The notes under the pieces: generated by a model | Told to the model about the DNA's origin: nothing | Database searches by the model: none | The model's input: the letters and a program-made list of their open reading frames with translations, nothing else | Assembly: GCA_018268755.1 (NCBI GenBank) | Contig: JAFDVW010000008.1 | Coordinates: 62,001-126,000 of the forward strand | Source of the DNA: Acidobacteriota bacterium | GTDB lineage: Bacteria > Acidobacteriota > Terriglobia > Terriglobales > Acidobacteriaceae | Direction: 5' to 3' | DNA: 64,000 bases | Made by a program: the position numbers and the translations under genes | Part shown: in pieces, positions 9,288 to 19,030 of the stretch | How the letters are laid out: each line of letters starts with the position of its first letter | How positions within the stretch are numbered: the first letter of the stretch is position 1

Positions 9288-11662
9288 GGCGTCTTCTCCT
9301 TCGGATGGCCGGACGCGGCGGCTTCGCGAGACTCGGCACGCGTGACTTCCGCCTTGGCATAACCATATTTCACATAGCTGCCGTCGAGGAAGTAAACAAA
9401 GCCATAAGAAGAAGCCAGCATAATGTCCGGATCACCATCATGGTTCCAGTCCCACACCGCGGGCACGGGATAAGGAACCTGGCTAAGCGCCGGGACCGGC
9501 AACGGATCGAGGAAGCGCGCCTGCTTGCGGTTGGTGACGTGTCGCAGAATAACAACCTGCGGGCCGTTGTCTCCACTGGCGGCGACAATCAGGTCCGGCA
9601 AGGAGTCGCCGTCCCAATCCGTCGCCGTCACAAAGACGCGCCCGGAACGACCTAGCAACTTCTCCGCCGGAGCAAACTTAGGATGGCGATTGTCGCCGAC
9701 GTTTTCGAAATAAAGGAGCTGGCCGATAGTGTTGCCGATGACCAAATCAGTCTTGCCGTCGCCGTTGAAGTCCGCCGCGGCCGGGATAGCCCGATTGCCT
9801 TGTAGAACGGTAAAGTCGGTGACTTTGGTGTCCGCCGAAAAGCCTGCCACGAGCGGGGTTCCGCTGGCCAGCATCATGGTCTCGGCGTCCGCGAACTGTG
9901 GGTCCTGCCTTGTGCCAGTATTGCGATACAGCAGCACATTTCCATCGACCGTGCCGAACACAATGTCAGGCTTACCGTCATTATCGAAGTCATAAGACTG
10001 TGCATTCCCAAACTCATCGCCGTGCGCCGCAACTTTTCCCATTGATTTGCCGCTGACCGTCTTCAGCTCGCTGCGGGCCGCAAAAGGTGGCTCACCAGTC
10101 GCGAGTTCCACCCGCACACCATAACCGCCAATCAGCAACGATGGCTTGCCATCGCCGCGGAAATCGACGATCGAATCGAAGCTCCACTGCGTGGGCACCC
10201 ATGATCCTTCAAAATTTCCGACAAAGTGGAATTTCGGTACGGAACGGCTGCCCACATTCTGCAGGTAGGTGACGGTACCAACGTTGGTGCCCACCAGCAG
10301 ATCCACCAATCCATCGTGGTTCATGTCGGCCAACGCGGTTGAAAAAGGAGCGCCTCCGCTGCGGAAGAGCGTCTTCATGGCTTCGTCTTCCGGCTCATCA
10401 AACGGGAAAGACTCTTCGTGCAAGGAGTCATTGGTTCGGATGTAGTAGTGTAGCCGCGAAAGATCGGGACGGTCGCCTCCGGTCGCCGACATGCCAAAAC
10501 TGCCGCTAATCAGGTCCATTTTGTCGTCGCCGTTCAGATCGGCGGTCGCGGGCGTGGAATTCCAGATAACGTCGATCTCCTTGCCATCCGCCTTAAGTGG
10601 GCCTTCCAGATGGAGCTGCGGCGTACCGTCGGCATTCTGTCCGACGTTGCGATAGAGATAGATTTGTCCGGTGATGTAGGTTCCGGCCAGAAGACTCAAC
10701 TTGCCATCCCCATCCCAATCCACGACGGTAGGAATACTGCCGTAGGTGTCTTTGAAAACTCCCGGTGGCATTTCCGGTACGGGCAGGTAAGGAGTTTTTA
10801 GCACTTCGCCATCTGCCTGCAGCAGGCCTTTATCGGTTAGCTGAGGTTCTTGCCGCGTGCCCACGTTTTGGTAGTAGCGAATTACGCCTTGTGGTTCCTG
10901 CGCAACCAGCAAATCCAACAGCCCATCGCCGTTCCAGTCGACGACAACCGGCGCGGCACACCATTGCACCTTGGCCAGCTTGCCATCTGCCAGGACCGGC
11001 TCACCCAGGCCAAAGCTGGGTTGCGATTCTGTGCCGAGATTGCGATAAAAGGTGACGTAGCCGAGTTGATCGCCAACGAATACATCGGTCTTGCCATCGC
11101 CATCCCAATCCGCACCAAAGGGTCGCACCATCAGCACCTGCGGAAACGGCGAGCGCGCCACATAAGGGATATCTCCGTCGCCAATCCACTGGCGCGGCGC
11201 AACCGTTGCCTGCAGCGTCCAGGGATTGAAGTAGATGGCGTAATACGAAGTATTGTTACCTTGCTGCTCGTGTTCCCATACCAGCGTGCCACCGCGACTG
11301 CCATCGCCCGGCCAATAGTGACTCTGAAAGAGTGGCATCGGATTGGAATCGAAACGAAATTTCAGAGGGCCGGACACAGCTTGTCCAGATTTCGCATCGT
11401 AGCGAATAATTTCCACAGACCCCGGATCGAAGGGCTCTTTCACTGCGACACGAGTAGGGCGTAAATCAGAAGTCCGTCCGGAAAGCGATTGGGATGCAAC
11501 TTTGACCAGGAGTCTCCGCGCGCCATGGCCGGTCCATGCGGGCGCTGTTTCGGAGAAAGATTGCGTGGGCAAGAATACTGTGAGACAAAGCAGCACACCC
11601 CACTGCCAAATCACAGGTTTGCGGATCGCGCGTTCTCTCATGGGACTCCTTCCTGTTTTCAT
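9284..11662 (-). CDS. Secreted FG-GAP/VCBS-repeat beta-propeller protein, paralogue of 2284-4734
   Basis: This 792-residue protein has an export signal (about residues 18-36) and the same N-terminal module as its paralogue (APAWTGHGARRLLVKV, then a PTR segment). FG-GAP calcium loops follow: DWDGDGKTDVFVG, DWNGDGLLDLLVA, DLNGDDKMDLISG, DMNHDGLVDLLVG, DFNGDGKTDLVIG and DWNHDGDPDIML. Starts and stops overlap by 4 bases on both sides (SGNH hydrolase upstream, SDR downstream), showing tight translational coupling. The role is unknown. Two such copies in one operon suggest two related ligands or a heteromeric complex. Confidence 0.8.
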   Translation of the reverse strand: MKTGRSPMRERAIRKPVIWQWGVLLCLTVFLPTQSFSETAPAWTGHGARRLLVKVASQSLSGRTSDLRPTRVAVKEPFDPGSVEIIRYDAKSGQAVSGPLKFRFDSNPMPLFQSHYWPGDGSRGGTLVWEHEQQGNNTSYYAIYFNPWTLQATVAPRQWIGDGDIPYVARSPFPQVLMVRPFGADWDGDGKTDVFVGDQLGYVTFYRNLGTESQPSFGLGEPVLADGKLAKVQWCAAPVVVDWNGDGLLDLLVAQEPQGVIRYYQNVGTRQEPQLTDKGLLQADGEVLKTPYLPVPEMPPGVFKDTYGSIPTVVDWDGDGKLSLLAGTYITGQIYLYRNVGQNADGTPQLHLEGPLKADGKEIDVIWNSTPATADLNGDDKMDLISGSFGMSATGGDRPDLSRLHYYIRTNDSLHEESFPFDEPEDEAMKTLFRSGGAPFSTALADMNHDGLVDLLVGTNVGTVTYLQNVGSRSVPKFHFVGNFEGSWVPTQWSFDSIVDFRGDGKPSLLIGGYGVRVELATGEPPFAARSELKTVSGKSMGKVAAHGDEFGNAQSYDFDNDGKPDIVFGTVDGNVLLYRNTGTRQDPQFADAETMMLASGTPLVAGFSADTKVTDFTVLQGNRAIPAAADFNGDGKTDLVIGNTIGQLLYFENVGDNRHPKFAPAEKLLGRSGRVFVTATDWDGDSLPDLIVAASGDNGPQVVILRHVTNRKQARFLDPLPVPALSQVPYPVPAVWDWNHDGDPDIMLASSYGFVYFLDGSYVKYGYAKAEVTRAESREAAASGHPKEKTP

Positions 11663-12393
11663 GACGCTCCCTGCAACGCGCGCTCAATCGCAGCCTGAAT
11701 CACGAGTGCCATGGCGGCGTAGCCTTTGCGGTCGGGATGCACGCCGTCATCGGCATAGTCAGAGCGCAACATGCCGTACTCATCAGCCATGACCGGAAAA
11801 TAGTCGGCGAATGTCGCATGGGCTTCGCGGGCGTATGCGCGCAGCCAGTCATTGAGCTCCTGGATCGCACTGGCCGGACGTTCGTTGGTGCGATTGGTAC
11901 CGCTGTAGTCGCTGACCGGCGGAATGGAACACAGCACCACACGAATGCCCCTCTGTTGCGCTTGCTCGGTCATGGCGCGAATGGCATCCTGGGTCATGCG
12001 GAGCGGATTCGGCGGGCCGCTCTTGCGGGCAATATCATTTGTCCCGCCAAGAATCACCACCACATCAGGACGGAGCGCCAACACATCGCTCTCATAGCGC
12101 TCCAGCATCTGTGGTGTGATCTGCCCGGCGATGCCGCGGTTCACATATTTTTTGCCGGGAAAGGACTCATCGAGAGGCCAATAATCGGTAATAGAATCGC
12201 CCATGAACACAACTTTCGGAGATTCAAGACAGGGCTGGCATGAAGGCATCGTGGTGTCCGCGTTCGAAAAACCTTCCGTCTGCGCTTGCATTGAGGCGCC
12301 AAAAAGCAAAGAGGCGATGACGCATCCCGCCGAAAGAAGTGCTGCCAGACGAATGGTTGGTCGGCTCCGCCGCACGGGCGTGGCAAGATTCAT
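11659..12393 (-). CDS. SGNH/GDSL-family hydrolase, exported
   Basis: This 244-residue protein has an N-terminal hydrophobic signal (about 15-36). Block I is VVFMGDSITDYW with nucleophile Ser67, the block III motif is GGTND at about 116-120, and block V is DDGVHPDRKGY with the catalytic Asp/His pair. The family contains esterases that remove acetyl or other acyl groups from sugars, for example the 9-O-acetyl esterases that precede sialic-acid catabolism. It lies between a cytoplasmic-looking Asp-box gene and a VCBS gene, with overlaps of about 4 bases at both ends. Deacylation of the imported or surface-bound substrate is a reasonable inference. Confidence 0.85.
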   Translation of the reverse strand: MNLATPVRRSRPTIRLAALLSAGCVIASLLFGASMQAQTEGFSNADTTMPSCQPCLESPKVVFMGDSITDYWPLDESFPGKKYVNRGIAGQITPQMLERYESDVLALRPDVVVILGGTNDIARKSGPPNPLRMTQDAIRAMTEQAQQRGIRVVLCSIPPVSDYSGTNRTNERPASAIQELNDWLRAYAREAHATFADYFPVMADEYGMLRSDYADDGVHPDRKGYAAMALVIQAAIERALQGAS

Positions 12394-13583
12394 TCTGGAA
12401 TCCCCAGCTTTTTGGTGTCGACATGCAGACGATGAGCACGAATCTTGCCTTGCCCTTCCTCAATACTCCAATGGCTGGCCAGAAATTCTCCATTGCTAAG
12501 ACGCATGATGGAGGGTTGCCCAAAGCGAATGGAGTTGAACATTTGCGTCATGGATTGGCCTTTTTTCGTCTGCTGTCCGAGAAAGCCGCCCCAGATCGGC
12601 AATTCGTCCAAGACCTTCCATTTGTCTCCAGTGAAGTCAATCACGCGGACGTAGATGCCAGGGTCTTCCCCGCGATGGGCGTGAATGCTCAGGAGATACT
12701 CGCCGCCCAAATAACAGAAGCTCGAAGACTGCCCCATGTGCCCGGTATCGATCAGCGAAGACCAGGTATAGCCGTTGTCATGAGAAACGGTCACGCGATT
12801 GGAGAGATGCCGCTGATGATCTCCGTCATACGCCCAAAGAATGGTGACCAGCCGGCCGGGCTGCATTTCACAGATCCTGGTCTCCCACGGCGTGATGAGG
12901 CCGGGAGGAACGCAGAATGTATTGTCATTCCAGGTCTTGCCTTTGTCCTGGCTGCGCAAGAGAACACAAAATTTCCCACTGGGATTGCTGCCATCCGGCA
13001 GATTGTAGAAACCCGCGCTGGCTACCAGGTCTCCAGAATCAGTCTCGAGGCACGCTCCGGAAAGTTCCAGCAGCTCAGGGCGGCTGCGCTCGATATTCTG
13101 AGGTACGCTCCAGGAACGGCCGCCATCCTTCGAGAAGGAAACAATATTGTTTCCCGGCTGAAAACCTCCGGTTTCTGGAATGGCGATGGCTTCTTCCAGA
13201 TTGCGGCGATAGAAACGATATCCAGTGGCAATCAACGTACCGTCTCGCAGCACGCGCGGCTTCAGCGTATCGGTGGTTTCAAAATCGAGGATCGATTTGT
13301 CATAGAGTGGACCTTGCAACTGCCAGGTGCGGCCCAGGTCACGCGAACGGGAAATATACGTAGTGCAATTCGGGGCTTCGAAAGCCTCGCCAAACATGAA
13401 GAGTGCAATCAGCTCTCCATTGGGCAATTGCGCCAGCCCGGGGTGATAGCCATGGCGGCTATGAATGTGAGGAGTTGGATTGTCATAGACAATGTGGGGC
13501 TCCAGGTATTTCAAAAGCCTCAGCTTCCGTGGCTCGTCTACGCTGCCGGAGCTTGTCTTCAACTTCGTCTTGCGCAATGCCAT
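12390..13583 (-). CDS. Asp-box (BNR) beta-propeller protein without signal peptide
   Basis: I place the start at the ATG at 13583 (MALRKTKLKTSSG), preceded by TGGGGA. A longer frame to 13664 would overlap the upstream gene by 71 bases. The 397-residue product has Asp boxes SRDLGRTWQLQG, SKDGGRSWSVP, SQDKGKTWNDN and SHDNGYTWSS, and no recognisable signal peptide, so it may act in the cytoplasm, unlike its neighbours. The N-terminal blade reads RHGYHPGLAQLPNGEL, lacking FRIP. It belongs to the loose sialidase/neuraminidase-like superfamily; the function is unknown. Confidence 0.72.
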   Translation of the reverse strand: MALRKTKLKTSSGSVDEPRKLRLLKYLEPHIVYDNPTPHIHSRHGYHPGLAQLPNGELIALFMFGEAFEAPNCTTYISRSRDLGRTWQLQGPLYDKSILDFETTDTLKPRVLRDGTLIATGYRFYRRNLEEAIAIPETGGFQPGNNIVSFSKDGGRSWSVPQNIERSRPELLELSGACLETDSGDLVASAGFYNLPDGSNPSGKFCVLLRSQDKGKTWNDNTFCVPPGLITPWETRICEMQPGRLVTILWAYDGDHQRHLSNRVTVSHDNGYTWSSLIDTGHMGQSSSFCYLGGEYLLSIHAHRGEDPGIYVRVIDFTGDKWKVLDELPIWGGFLGQQTKKGQSMTQMFNSIRFGQPSIMRLSNGEFLASHWSIEEGQGKIRAHRLHVDTKKLGIPE

Positions 13584-13593
13584 GTATTCCCCA

Positions 13594-15375
13594 CTAGCGA
13601 AGATTTGCATTGTTCGCGGAAGCTGCAACATCGGCTTCCGCCGTTTGCAGCCACAAACCGCCATCCGGCTTATCGGACAAAGGACGCAAGCGCAGATAAT
13701 TGATCGAGTTGCTTACCCGCTGTGCCGGCACTGAACCGGCTCGTTTGCCATTCACCATGACTTCACATTTGCCTTCCCGCGTGTTCCATCGCAGTTCCAC
13801 GTCGTACCAGCGGTCCGCCACAAGCTTGGTTCCCAAAAGCAGCCCCTGCTCATCGATAGACAGATTGAACACATTGTGAAACGTGTCCTGATCGTCGAAG
13901 GGAACCGAGTAGTGATCGGTGAGGCCAAGATTGTTGCCGCCAAAGCCTTCCCGCAACCTCAGCCGCAAGCGCAATCGGCCGCTTTCTCCAGCAGGGAAAT
14001 TCCATACCGCGCCGGAAGGCCAGTCGGATGCGGCCCGCCGCACAGCCAGTACAGAAGTCCCGTCTGCCGCTCTGCTGGGTTCTGCCCCGCGCGTGCCAAA
14101 CATCGTCCAATCGCCTGCGCCTTGCTCGAAGCTAGTTTGCTGGCGGGTCTGTTCCAGCCAGCGGGGGTCAAGACGAAACAGAGATTTTGCGTTTCCCGTC
14201 TCTACCCAAAGAGAAAAAACGACAGTGCCGTTGGGAGCCAGGGCGGGAAATGCATAGGAAACGCCCCAATCTCCATTCGGGGGAGGACGGTCCTTGCGCG
14301 CCGGGTCGCGCACAATCTCGCGGCGCCCTATCCAGGTGCGACCTTCATCGGCGGAAACGGCGGCGTGGAGCACATGGCGGCCGCCGTAAGCATAGGGATA
14401 ACGTTCCGCCTCGTTCCAGATCATCAGGATCCGCTGATCGGGCAGCCGCACCAGCGCCACCGGAGATTCCGAAGCAACGATGGCGGAGGGCCGGGCAGCG
14501 CTCCAGCGCTCGCCCCCGTCGGATGAGAAGGATTCATAGTAGCGGCCCATTTGGGAGCGGATCAGCATCCACACCCGGCCGTCTTTCAATTCGAGGACCA
14601 CCGGCTCGGCCGCGCCAATCGCAAACAAATCGGGTGTAGGGATAGTCAGCTCATCGGGGGATTGCTTCCAGGTATCGCCGCCATCATCGGAATAAATCGC
14701 GGAGGCGCTGAACGCTCCCACAAAGGTAAATGCCTTATGACCATCCCCACGCTTTCCCCACGAGCGCGAGGTCTTATAGGAAATGGGGAGCAGGATGCGG
14801 CCGCTTTGGAGTTGAATGACGGACATGATATCGCCGGCCCTTCCCTTCCAAATATTACGCGCCGGCTCCCAATGGGTGGCCCTGCCCGTCGACTTCACCT
14901 GCCAGATATCCAGAACTTCCCCGGCACGTGCAGGCTTTCCGTTGGATGGTTGAGGACGCGCCGCCTCGTCGCTCAGATAGAAGATGTGGACTTCACCATC
15001 CCGGTCCGTAAAAGCATCAAAGTAGCCGAACTCACCGGCCTGGTCCGGAAAAAGGAAGAGGGGCTGGGGCGCGCTCCACGTAGTTCCAGAGTCGGCGGAA
15101 TAGCGTCCGACCATCTTTTGCGCATGGCCCTGGGTCCAGATAGAAAGGGCCAACAAGCGGCCATCACCCAAGCGCACCGGCTTAGCGATATTATCGTGCG
15201 GAGATTCACTGGCATCGAAGGTCACCAGCTTCTCCGGCGGGGAGACCACCAGCGGGCTCGCGACCCGCGAAGAATCCCCAGCCCACGCCGTCACGGCGGA
15301 AAGGCAAACTGCCAGGATTGCAAATTTGCATGTGTTGGCGGATTGTTTTCGCAGCATCTCTCTGGACCGTCGCAC
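13594..15375 (-). CDS. Secreted Asp-box (BNR) beta-propeller protein with C-terminal beta-sandwich
   Basis: This 593-residue protein has a signal peptide ending near AVTAWAG. Asp boxes include SADSGTTWSAP, SDDGGDTWKQS, SSDGGERWSAA and SADEGRTWIG. The C-terminal module (SGAVWNFPAG, LGLTDHYSVPFDDQDTFHNVF) matches those of 396-2180 and 31810-33576, and lengths are within 6 residues, so the three are recent paralogues. The FRIP blade is IAKPVRLGDGRLL, again non-canonical. An ATG at 15357 is an alternative start. It follows the TonB receptor after two strong hairpins, so it may be expressed at a lower level than the receptor. Confidence 0.75.
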   Translation of the reverse strand: MRRSREMLRKQSANTCKFAILAVCLSAVTAWAGDSSRVASPLVVSPPEKLVTFDASESPHDNIAKPVRLGDGRLLALSIWTQGHAQKMVGRYSADSGTTWSAPQPLFLFPDQAGEFGYFDAFTDRDGEVHIFYLSDEAARPQPSNGKPARAGEVLDIWQVKSTGRATHWEPARNIWKGRAGDIMSVIQLQSGRILLPISYKTSRSWGKRGDGHKAFTFVGAFSASAIYSDDGGDTWKQSPDELTIPTPDLFAIGAAEPVVLELKDGRVWMLIRSQMGRYYESFSSDGGERWSAARPSAIVASESPVALVRLPDQRILMIWNEAERYPYAYGGRHVLHAAVSADEGRTWIGRREIVRDPARKDRPPPNGDWGVSYAFPALAPNGTVVFSLWVETGNAKSLFRLDPRWLEQTRQQTSFEQGAGDWTMFGTRGAEPSRAADGTSVLAVRRAASDWPSGAVWNFPAGESGRLRLRLRLREGFGGNNLGLTDHYSVPFDDQDTFHNVFNLSIDEQGLLLGTKLVADRWYDVELRWNTREGKCEVMVNGKRAGSVPAQRVSNSINYLRLRPLSDKPDGGLWLQTAEADVAASANNANLR

Positions 15376-15412
15376 CTATCACATTGTCATTTCGGCAGAA
15401 CCAGCCTTCGAG

Positions 15413-15455
15413 CCAGACGGATGAAGCCGCTGCCTGCGCAGCCTCATCCGTCTGG
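15413..15455 (-). terminator. Stem-loop between TonB receptor and downstream Asp-box gene
   Basis: CCAGACGGATGA (15413-15424) pairs perfectly with TCATCCGTCTGG (15444-15455) around a 19-base loop. No T-tract follows on the minus strand, so it is more likely an attenuator or RNA-stabilising hairpin than a full terminator. Confidence 0.6.
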
Positions 15456-15492
15456 ATACCAATCAGCGATGGGGTTAAGGTTCGATTGATTA

Positions 15493-15521
15493 GAGCGCGG
15501 GGAGTTCCCCTCCCCGCGCTC
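15493..15521 (-). terminator. GC-rich hairpin immediately after the TonB receptor stop
   Basis: GAGCGCGGGGA (15493-15503) pairs with TCCCCGCGCTC (15511-15521) over a 7-base loop, a few bases beyond the stop codon. With the second hairpin 38 bases further on, it probably reduces read-through, giving high receptor and lower downstream expression. No long T-run is present. Confidence 0.65.
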
Positions 15522-15526
15522 CGGGG

Positions 15527-18500
15527 TTAGAAGGCGTAACGCAAGGCAATCTGGATGTCGCGACCATCACGGGCATTGGTGATCTTGGCCCCAGATGCAG
15601 AGTTGAAGAAGTAATTCCCGGCCGGCGAAAGCAGATTCGGGTGGTTGAAGAGATTGAAGGCCTCCGCCCGAATCTGGAACGTTTGCCGTTCGGTAATGTG
15701 AATGTACTTTTCCATTCCGAAATCCACGCTATTGGTGGGCGGGCCGGGAATGATGTTCGGACGCGCATTGCCCTGCAAGTTGATCTGGATCGTATTTCCA
15801 GTATTCGGATCCACGTAGTCCGTCGGCGGATGTGTGGGGAAGCAGCTGTAATCGTACCATTCGTTGGCCGAGCGCTTTCCGCGAGGGAGAATGCCATCGC
15901 AGGTACGATCGGGCAAACGCAGGGCCGAGGTATACACGGTAAACGGCACACCCGTCTGGAAGGTATAGATCAGGTTGCTTCGCCATCCGCCAAGAATCCC
16001 GTTCAATACCGGATTCCAGGTGCTGCCGAAAGCCTTGCCCTTGCCGAACGGTAACTCGTATCCGCCGGCCACGGTAAAGCGATGGCGCGCATCGAAATCG
16101 GCATTCGACCAGAGCTTGCGCACGATGTTGCCCGCTGCGGTCACGTCAGTGATCAGATTTTCCAGAGCTTCGTCATTGGAAGATTCGGCCAGAGCGTGGG
16201 CCCAGGTGTAGCTGGCAAGGAAGTTGAAGCCGTGCGAGGTGTCTTTACGCAGGGTGGCCTGCAACGCATCGTACTGCGAGTTGAAGCCTTTGGCACGCAG
16301 CCCGAAGTTGCTGAACCCGTTGGTAATGACCTTCTCGTACAGGTTCTGGTCGTAAGTCTGGATTGACATGGCGCCGTTCAAATTCACGCCATGACTGCCT
16401 ACGTAACCGACTTCCGTGCCCCAGCGGCCACCCAGATCGTTAGCAAAGGTCAGGTTCCACTGCTGTACGTAGCCGGTGGGATAGTAGGGCGTATTGGGGA
16501 AGAAAGTCCCCGGGCTCTTGCCACGCAAATAATCCAGACCGTAGGGTACCTGATCGACCGTGGTCAGGTGACGCTGCTGGTCCGGCCAGGATGCTGCATA
16601 AGCCGGATAGGACGTGACCAGACCTTGGAAGGGAGCAACCCAGGAACCGTACATGGTGGTGTAGGCGTTCTCAGTGGTATAGAAGAGACCATAACCGCCG
16701 CGAATTGCCGTCCGATTGCTACCGAATGGCCGCAGAGCAAAGCCGATGCGGGGCGAGAAGTTCCGTGTGCTGGGATCATAGGGACGGTTCGGACCATTGG
16801 TCTCGTATCCGAATTGCACCAGATCCAGCAGGTTCTGCGGAGCTCCCTTGGCATAACGCGGAAGACCCGTCTTGAAGTCCAGGGTCATGAATTGATTGTC
16901 AGTGTTGGAGAAGGGCTGCTCGTAGTCGTAGCGCACACCCAGATTCAGAGTGAGCCACGGCTTCACCTTCCAATCGTCCTGGATGTAGCCGGCCGCCACA
17001 TTGCGAACAAAGTGCATGTCGGCAGGGCCGGCCGTGCCACCAATCCCCACCGTCATGAGGTTGGGAATCCCCATAAGCACGTCAGTGAAGGTGGATCCGG
17101 TGACACCATAGTAGCTATCGTATCCCGGCAACCCTTCATAGACACCGAAGTAGTAGGCCACGCTGCCGGCGTTGTACTGCCAATGGAACTTGTCGCGAAA
17201 GAATTCCCCACCATAAGCGATGGTGTGGCGGCCTTTGACAGAGACCAGATTGTTCTTGATGTAGAAGTTATTGTTGTGGTGCTTGAAATCGCCGTCATTG
17301 CCGATGTCATAGCGCTGGTACCCGATGGTGTAAAACAGGATGCGACAGGTCCCATCCATCGTGTTCACACTGGAATCAAATCCCCAGGTGGCGCAGTAGT
17401 TCTTGTCGTTCAACAGGAACTGGCTTCCCGACTGGAAGGAAGAGAAGCTGACTTTCAGATCATTCACCAGGCGCGGGGTAAAGATGTGCGTCCAGGTGCC
17501 TGCCCATGTGCGATTGTGGTCCGCTGAGACTTTATCTCCGTAGACATTGAAACCGGCCGAACCGTTATCGTAGTCGTCGAACCCGAAGGTTCCGGTAACA
17601 CTATCGTTGTCGGAGAACTTGTGGTCCACGCGACCCAAATATTTCTTCTGGGTGAATTTCGATCCGCGGAACAAGTGCAGGTTAAGGAAAGGATCGCCGC
17701 TGTAGTTCGGCTCCGGCCACAGATCCATCAGCTTCTGTCCAATAGGGCTGATCAGCTCGGGAGGCAGCACATTGCCCGGGATGGGATCGCCGGTGTTGGG
17801 ATTGGTCAGCACCACCGGCTGGCCAGAGAACGGGTTAATAGTATTGCTTACGTCCCCGTGACGTTCCGCGTCCGTGGGGGCAAAACCCACGAGCTGCTGT
17901 CCGGGCTTTACCTGGCGGAAGAATTCAGTGTTGAAGAAGAAGAAAGTACGATTCTTAACGATCGGGCCGCCGATGGTGCCACCGAACTGGTTGAACAAAT
18001 AGTTGGAAAGGTCCTTGCGCTCGCCGTTATAGAAATACGGCATGGCGTCCAGCGCCTTATTGCGGTGGTACTCATAGAGCGATCCGTGGAAGGCATTCTC
18101 GCCAGATTTAGTCACGATCGTGACAATTGCGCCACCTGAGCGTCCGTATTGCGCGGAATACATATTGGACATGACGCGGAACTCGGAGACAGCATCTAGC
18201 GCCGGCGAGCTTTGCATCTGGTTGTAGAGGGGATCGGTATTGGCAGCTCCGTCAATGTAGTAGCCGTTATAGCTGCTGCGCGCGCCATTGAAGCTGACGT
18301 CCACCCCTTTGCTTTGCCGGACACCACGCTTGGGGTTTCCGGAAATTGCGCCGGGCTCGAGAGCGGCCAGGCGCAGAAATTCACGACCGTTCAGCGGCAA
18401 GTGCTGGATCTGGTCGCTGGTCACCACATCGCCGCGTTCGGCATTTTCGGTGTTGACTTGAGCAGCCGAGGAGGAAACCGTGATGACCTGACCGGCGGAG

Positions 18501-18826
18501 CCAATCTGTAGACTCATGTCGACCCGGACGGTGTCGCCGACCCCAATGGTGACACCCGTGATCTCGCGCTGATTGAAGCCGTCGGCCTGCGCAGTCACGT
18601 TGTATTTCCCGGGTTTCAGCAAAGGAAAGCTATAGTCTCCCTGCTCGTTGCTAGTTGTAGTGGCGGAAATCCCGGTCGCCACATTGACGGCCGTGATCTT
18701 GGTTTTTGCAATAACGGCGCCGCTCGGGTCCTTGGCCGTGCCTACCAGCGCGCCTTGCGTATTACTCTGCGCCCATAACCCCAGGGACGCAGCGAATAGA
18801 AAACACCATAACTGCAGGGTCTTCAT
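15527..18826 (-). CDS. Oar-like TonB-dependent receptor with carboxypeptidase-regulatory domain
   Basis: This 1099-residue outer-membrane protein has a signal peptide (about 1-19), a carboxypeptidase-regulatory-like domain (about 24-110, GTAKDPSGAVIAKTKITAVN and GDYSFPLLKPGKYNV) and a plug domain with LPLNGREFLRLAALEPG and GRSGGAIVTIVTKSG. A long beta-barrel ends in the aromatic IALRYAF typical of outer-membrane barrels. This is the acidobacterial Oar-type receptor class that imports oligomers or large solutes with TonB energy. A GGAGGGGGAGAG ribosome site supports the start. As first gene of the super-operon, behind a strong TTGACA promoter with the shared operator, it is probably the entry route for the locus substrate. 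Confidence 0.92.
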   Translation of the reverse strand: MKTLQLWCFLFAASLGLWAQSNTQGALVGTAKDPSGAVIAKTKITAVNVATGISATTTSNEQGDYSFPLLKPGKYNVTAQADGFNQREITGVTIGVGDTVRVDMSLQIGSAGQVITVSSSAAQVNTENAERGDVVTSDQIQHLPLNGREFLRLAALEPGAISGNPKRGVRQSKGVDVSFNGARSSYNGYYIDGAANTDPLYNQMQSSPALDAVSEFRVMSNMYSAQYGRSGGAIVTIVTKSGENAFHGSLYEYHRNKALDAMPYFYNGERKDLSNYLFNQFGGTIGGPIVKNRTFFFFNTEFFRQVKPGQQLVGFAPTDAERHGDVSNTINPFSGQPVVLTNPNTGDPIPGNVLPPELISPIGQKLMDLWPEPNYSGDPFLNLHLFRGSKFTQKKYLGRVDHKFSDNDSVTGTFGFDDYDNGSAGFNVYGDKVSADHNRTWAGTWTHIFTPRLVNDLKVSFSSFQSGSQFLLNDKNYCATWGFDSSVNTMDGTCRILFYTIGYQRYDIGNDGDFKHHNNNFYIKNNLVSVKGRHTIAYGGEFFRDKFHWQYNAGSVAYYFGVYEGLPGYDSYYGVTGSTFTDVLMGIPNLMTVGIGGTAGPADMHFVRNVAAGYIQDDWKVKPWLTLNLGVRYDYEQPFSNTDNQFMTLDFKTGLPRYAKGAPQNLLDLVQFGYETNGPNRPYDPSTRNFSPRIGFALRPFGSNRTAIRGGYGLFYTTENAYTTMYGSWVAPFQGLVTSYPAYAASWPDQQRHLTTVDQVPYGLDYLRGKSPGTFFPNTPYYPTGYVQQWNLTFANDLGGRWGTEVGYVGSHGVNLNGAMSIQTYDQNLYEKVITNGFSNFGLRAKGFNSQYDALQATLRKDTSHGFNFLASYTWAHALAESSNDEALENLITDVTAAGNIVRKLWSNADFDARHRFTVAGGYELPFGKGKAFGSTWNPVLNGILGGWRSNLIYTFQTGVPFTVYTSALRLPDRTCDGILPRGKRSANEWYDYSCFPTHPPTDYVDPNTGNTIQINLQGNARPNIIPGPPTNSVDFGMEKYIHITERQTFQIRAEAFNLFNHPNLLSPAGNYFFNSASGAKITNARDGRDIQIALRYAF

Positions 18827-18879
18827 GATCTCTCCCCCTCCGATTGTTCAGAACCTGCCTGCGAGTGGAACTCACACTC

Positions 18880-18924
18880 TGTCGACAGTCGGCAGTTGTA
18901 GATGAGCACCCGGGTGATTGTCAA
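18880..18924 (-). promoter_or_regulatory. Promoter and operator of the TonB receptor super-operon
   Basis: On the minus strand a perfect -35 TTGACA (18919-18924) and a -10 CTACAA (18896-18901) are 17 bases apart. They are followed by the operator TGTCGACAGTCGGC, written here on the plus strand at 18880-18893, which contains the palindrome CTGTCGACAG. The operator covers the expected transcription start. Confidence 0.8.
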
Positions 18925-18984
18925 GCGCGTTTTTTTTATAGCTCCTATACATTTGTTATCTGGGAAAATTTCGGAAAAATAACC

Positions 18985-19030
18985 TTGCACAGGGCCCTGG
19001 CCTCATGTAAAAATCCGCCGACAGTCGACA
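18985..19030 (+). promoter_or_regulatory. Promoter and operator of the sodium/solute symporter gene, abutting its start codon
   Basis: TTGCAC (18985-18990) and a weak TGTAAA or TAAAAA element near 19006-19013 form a promoter. The complement of 19017-19030 reads TGTCGACTGTCGGC and ends one base before the ATG at 19031. There is no ribosome-binding site, so the transcript may be leaderless or nearly so, and a bound repressor would block the start region directly. Confidence 0.7.
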
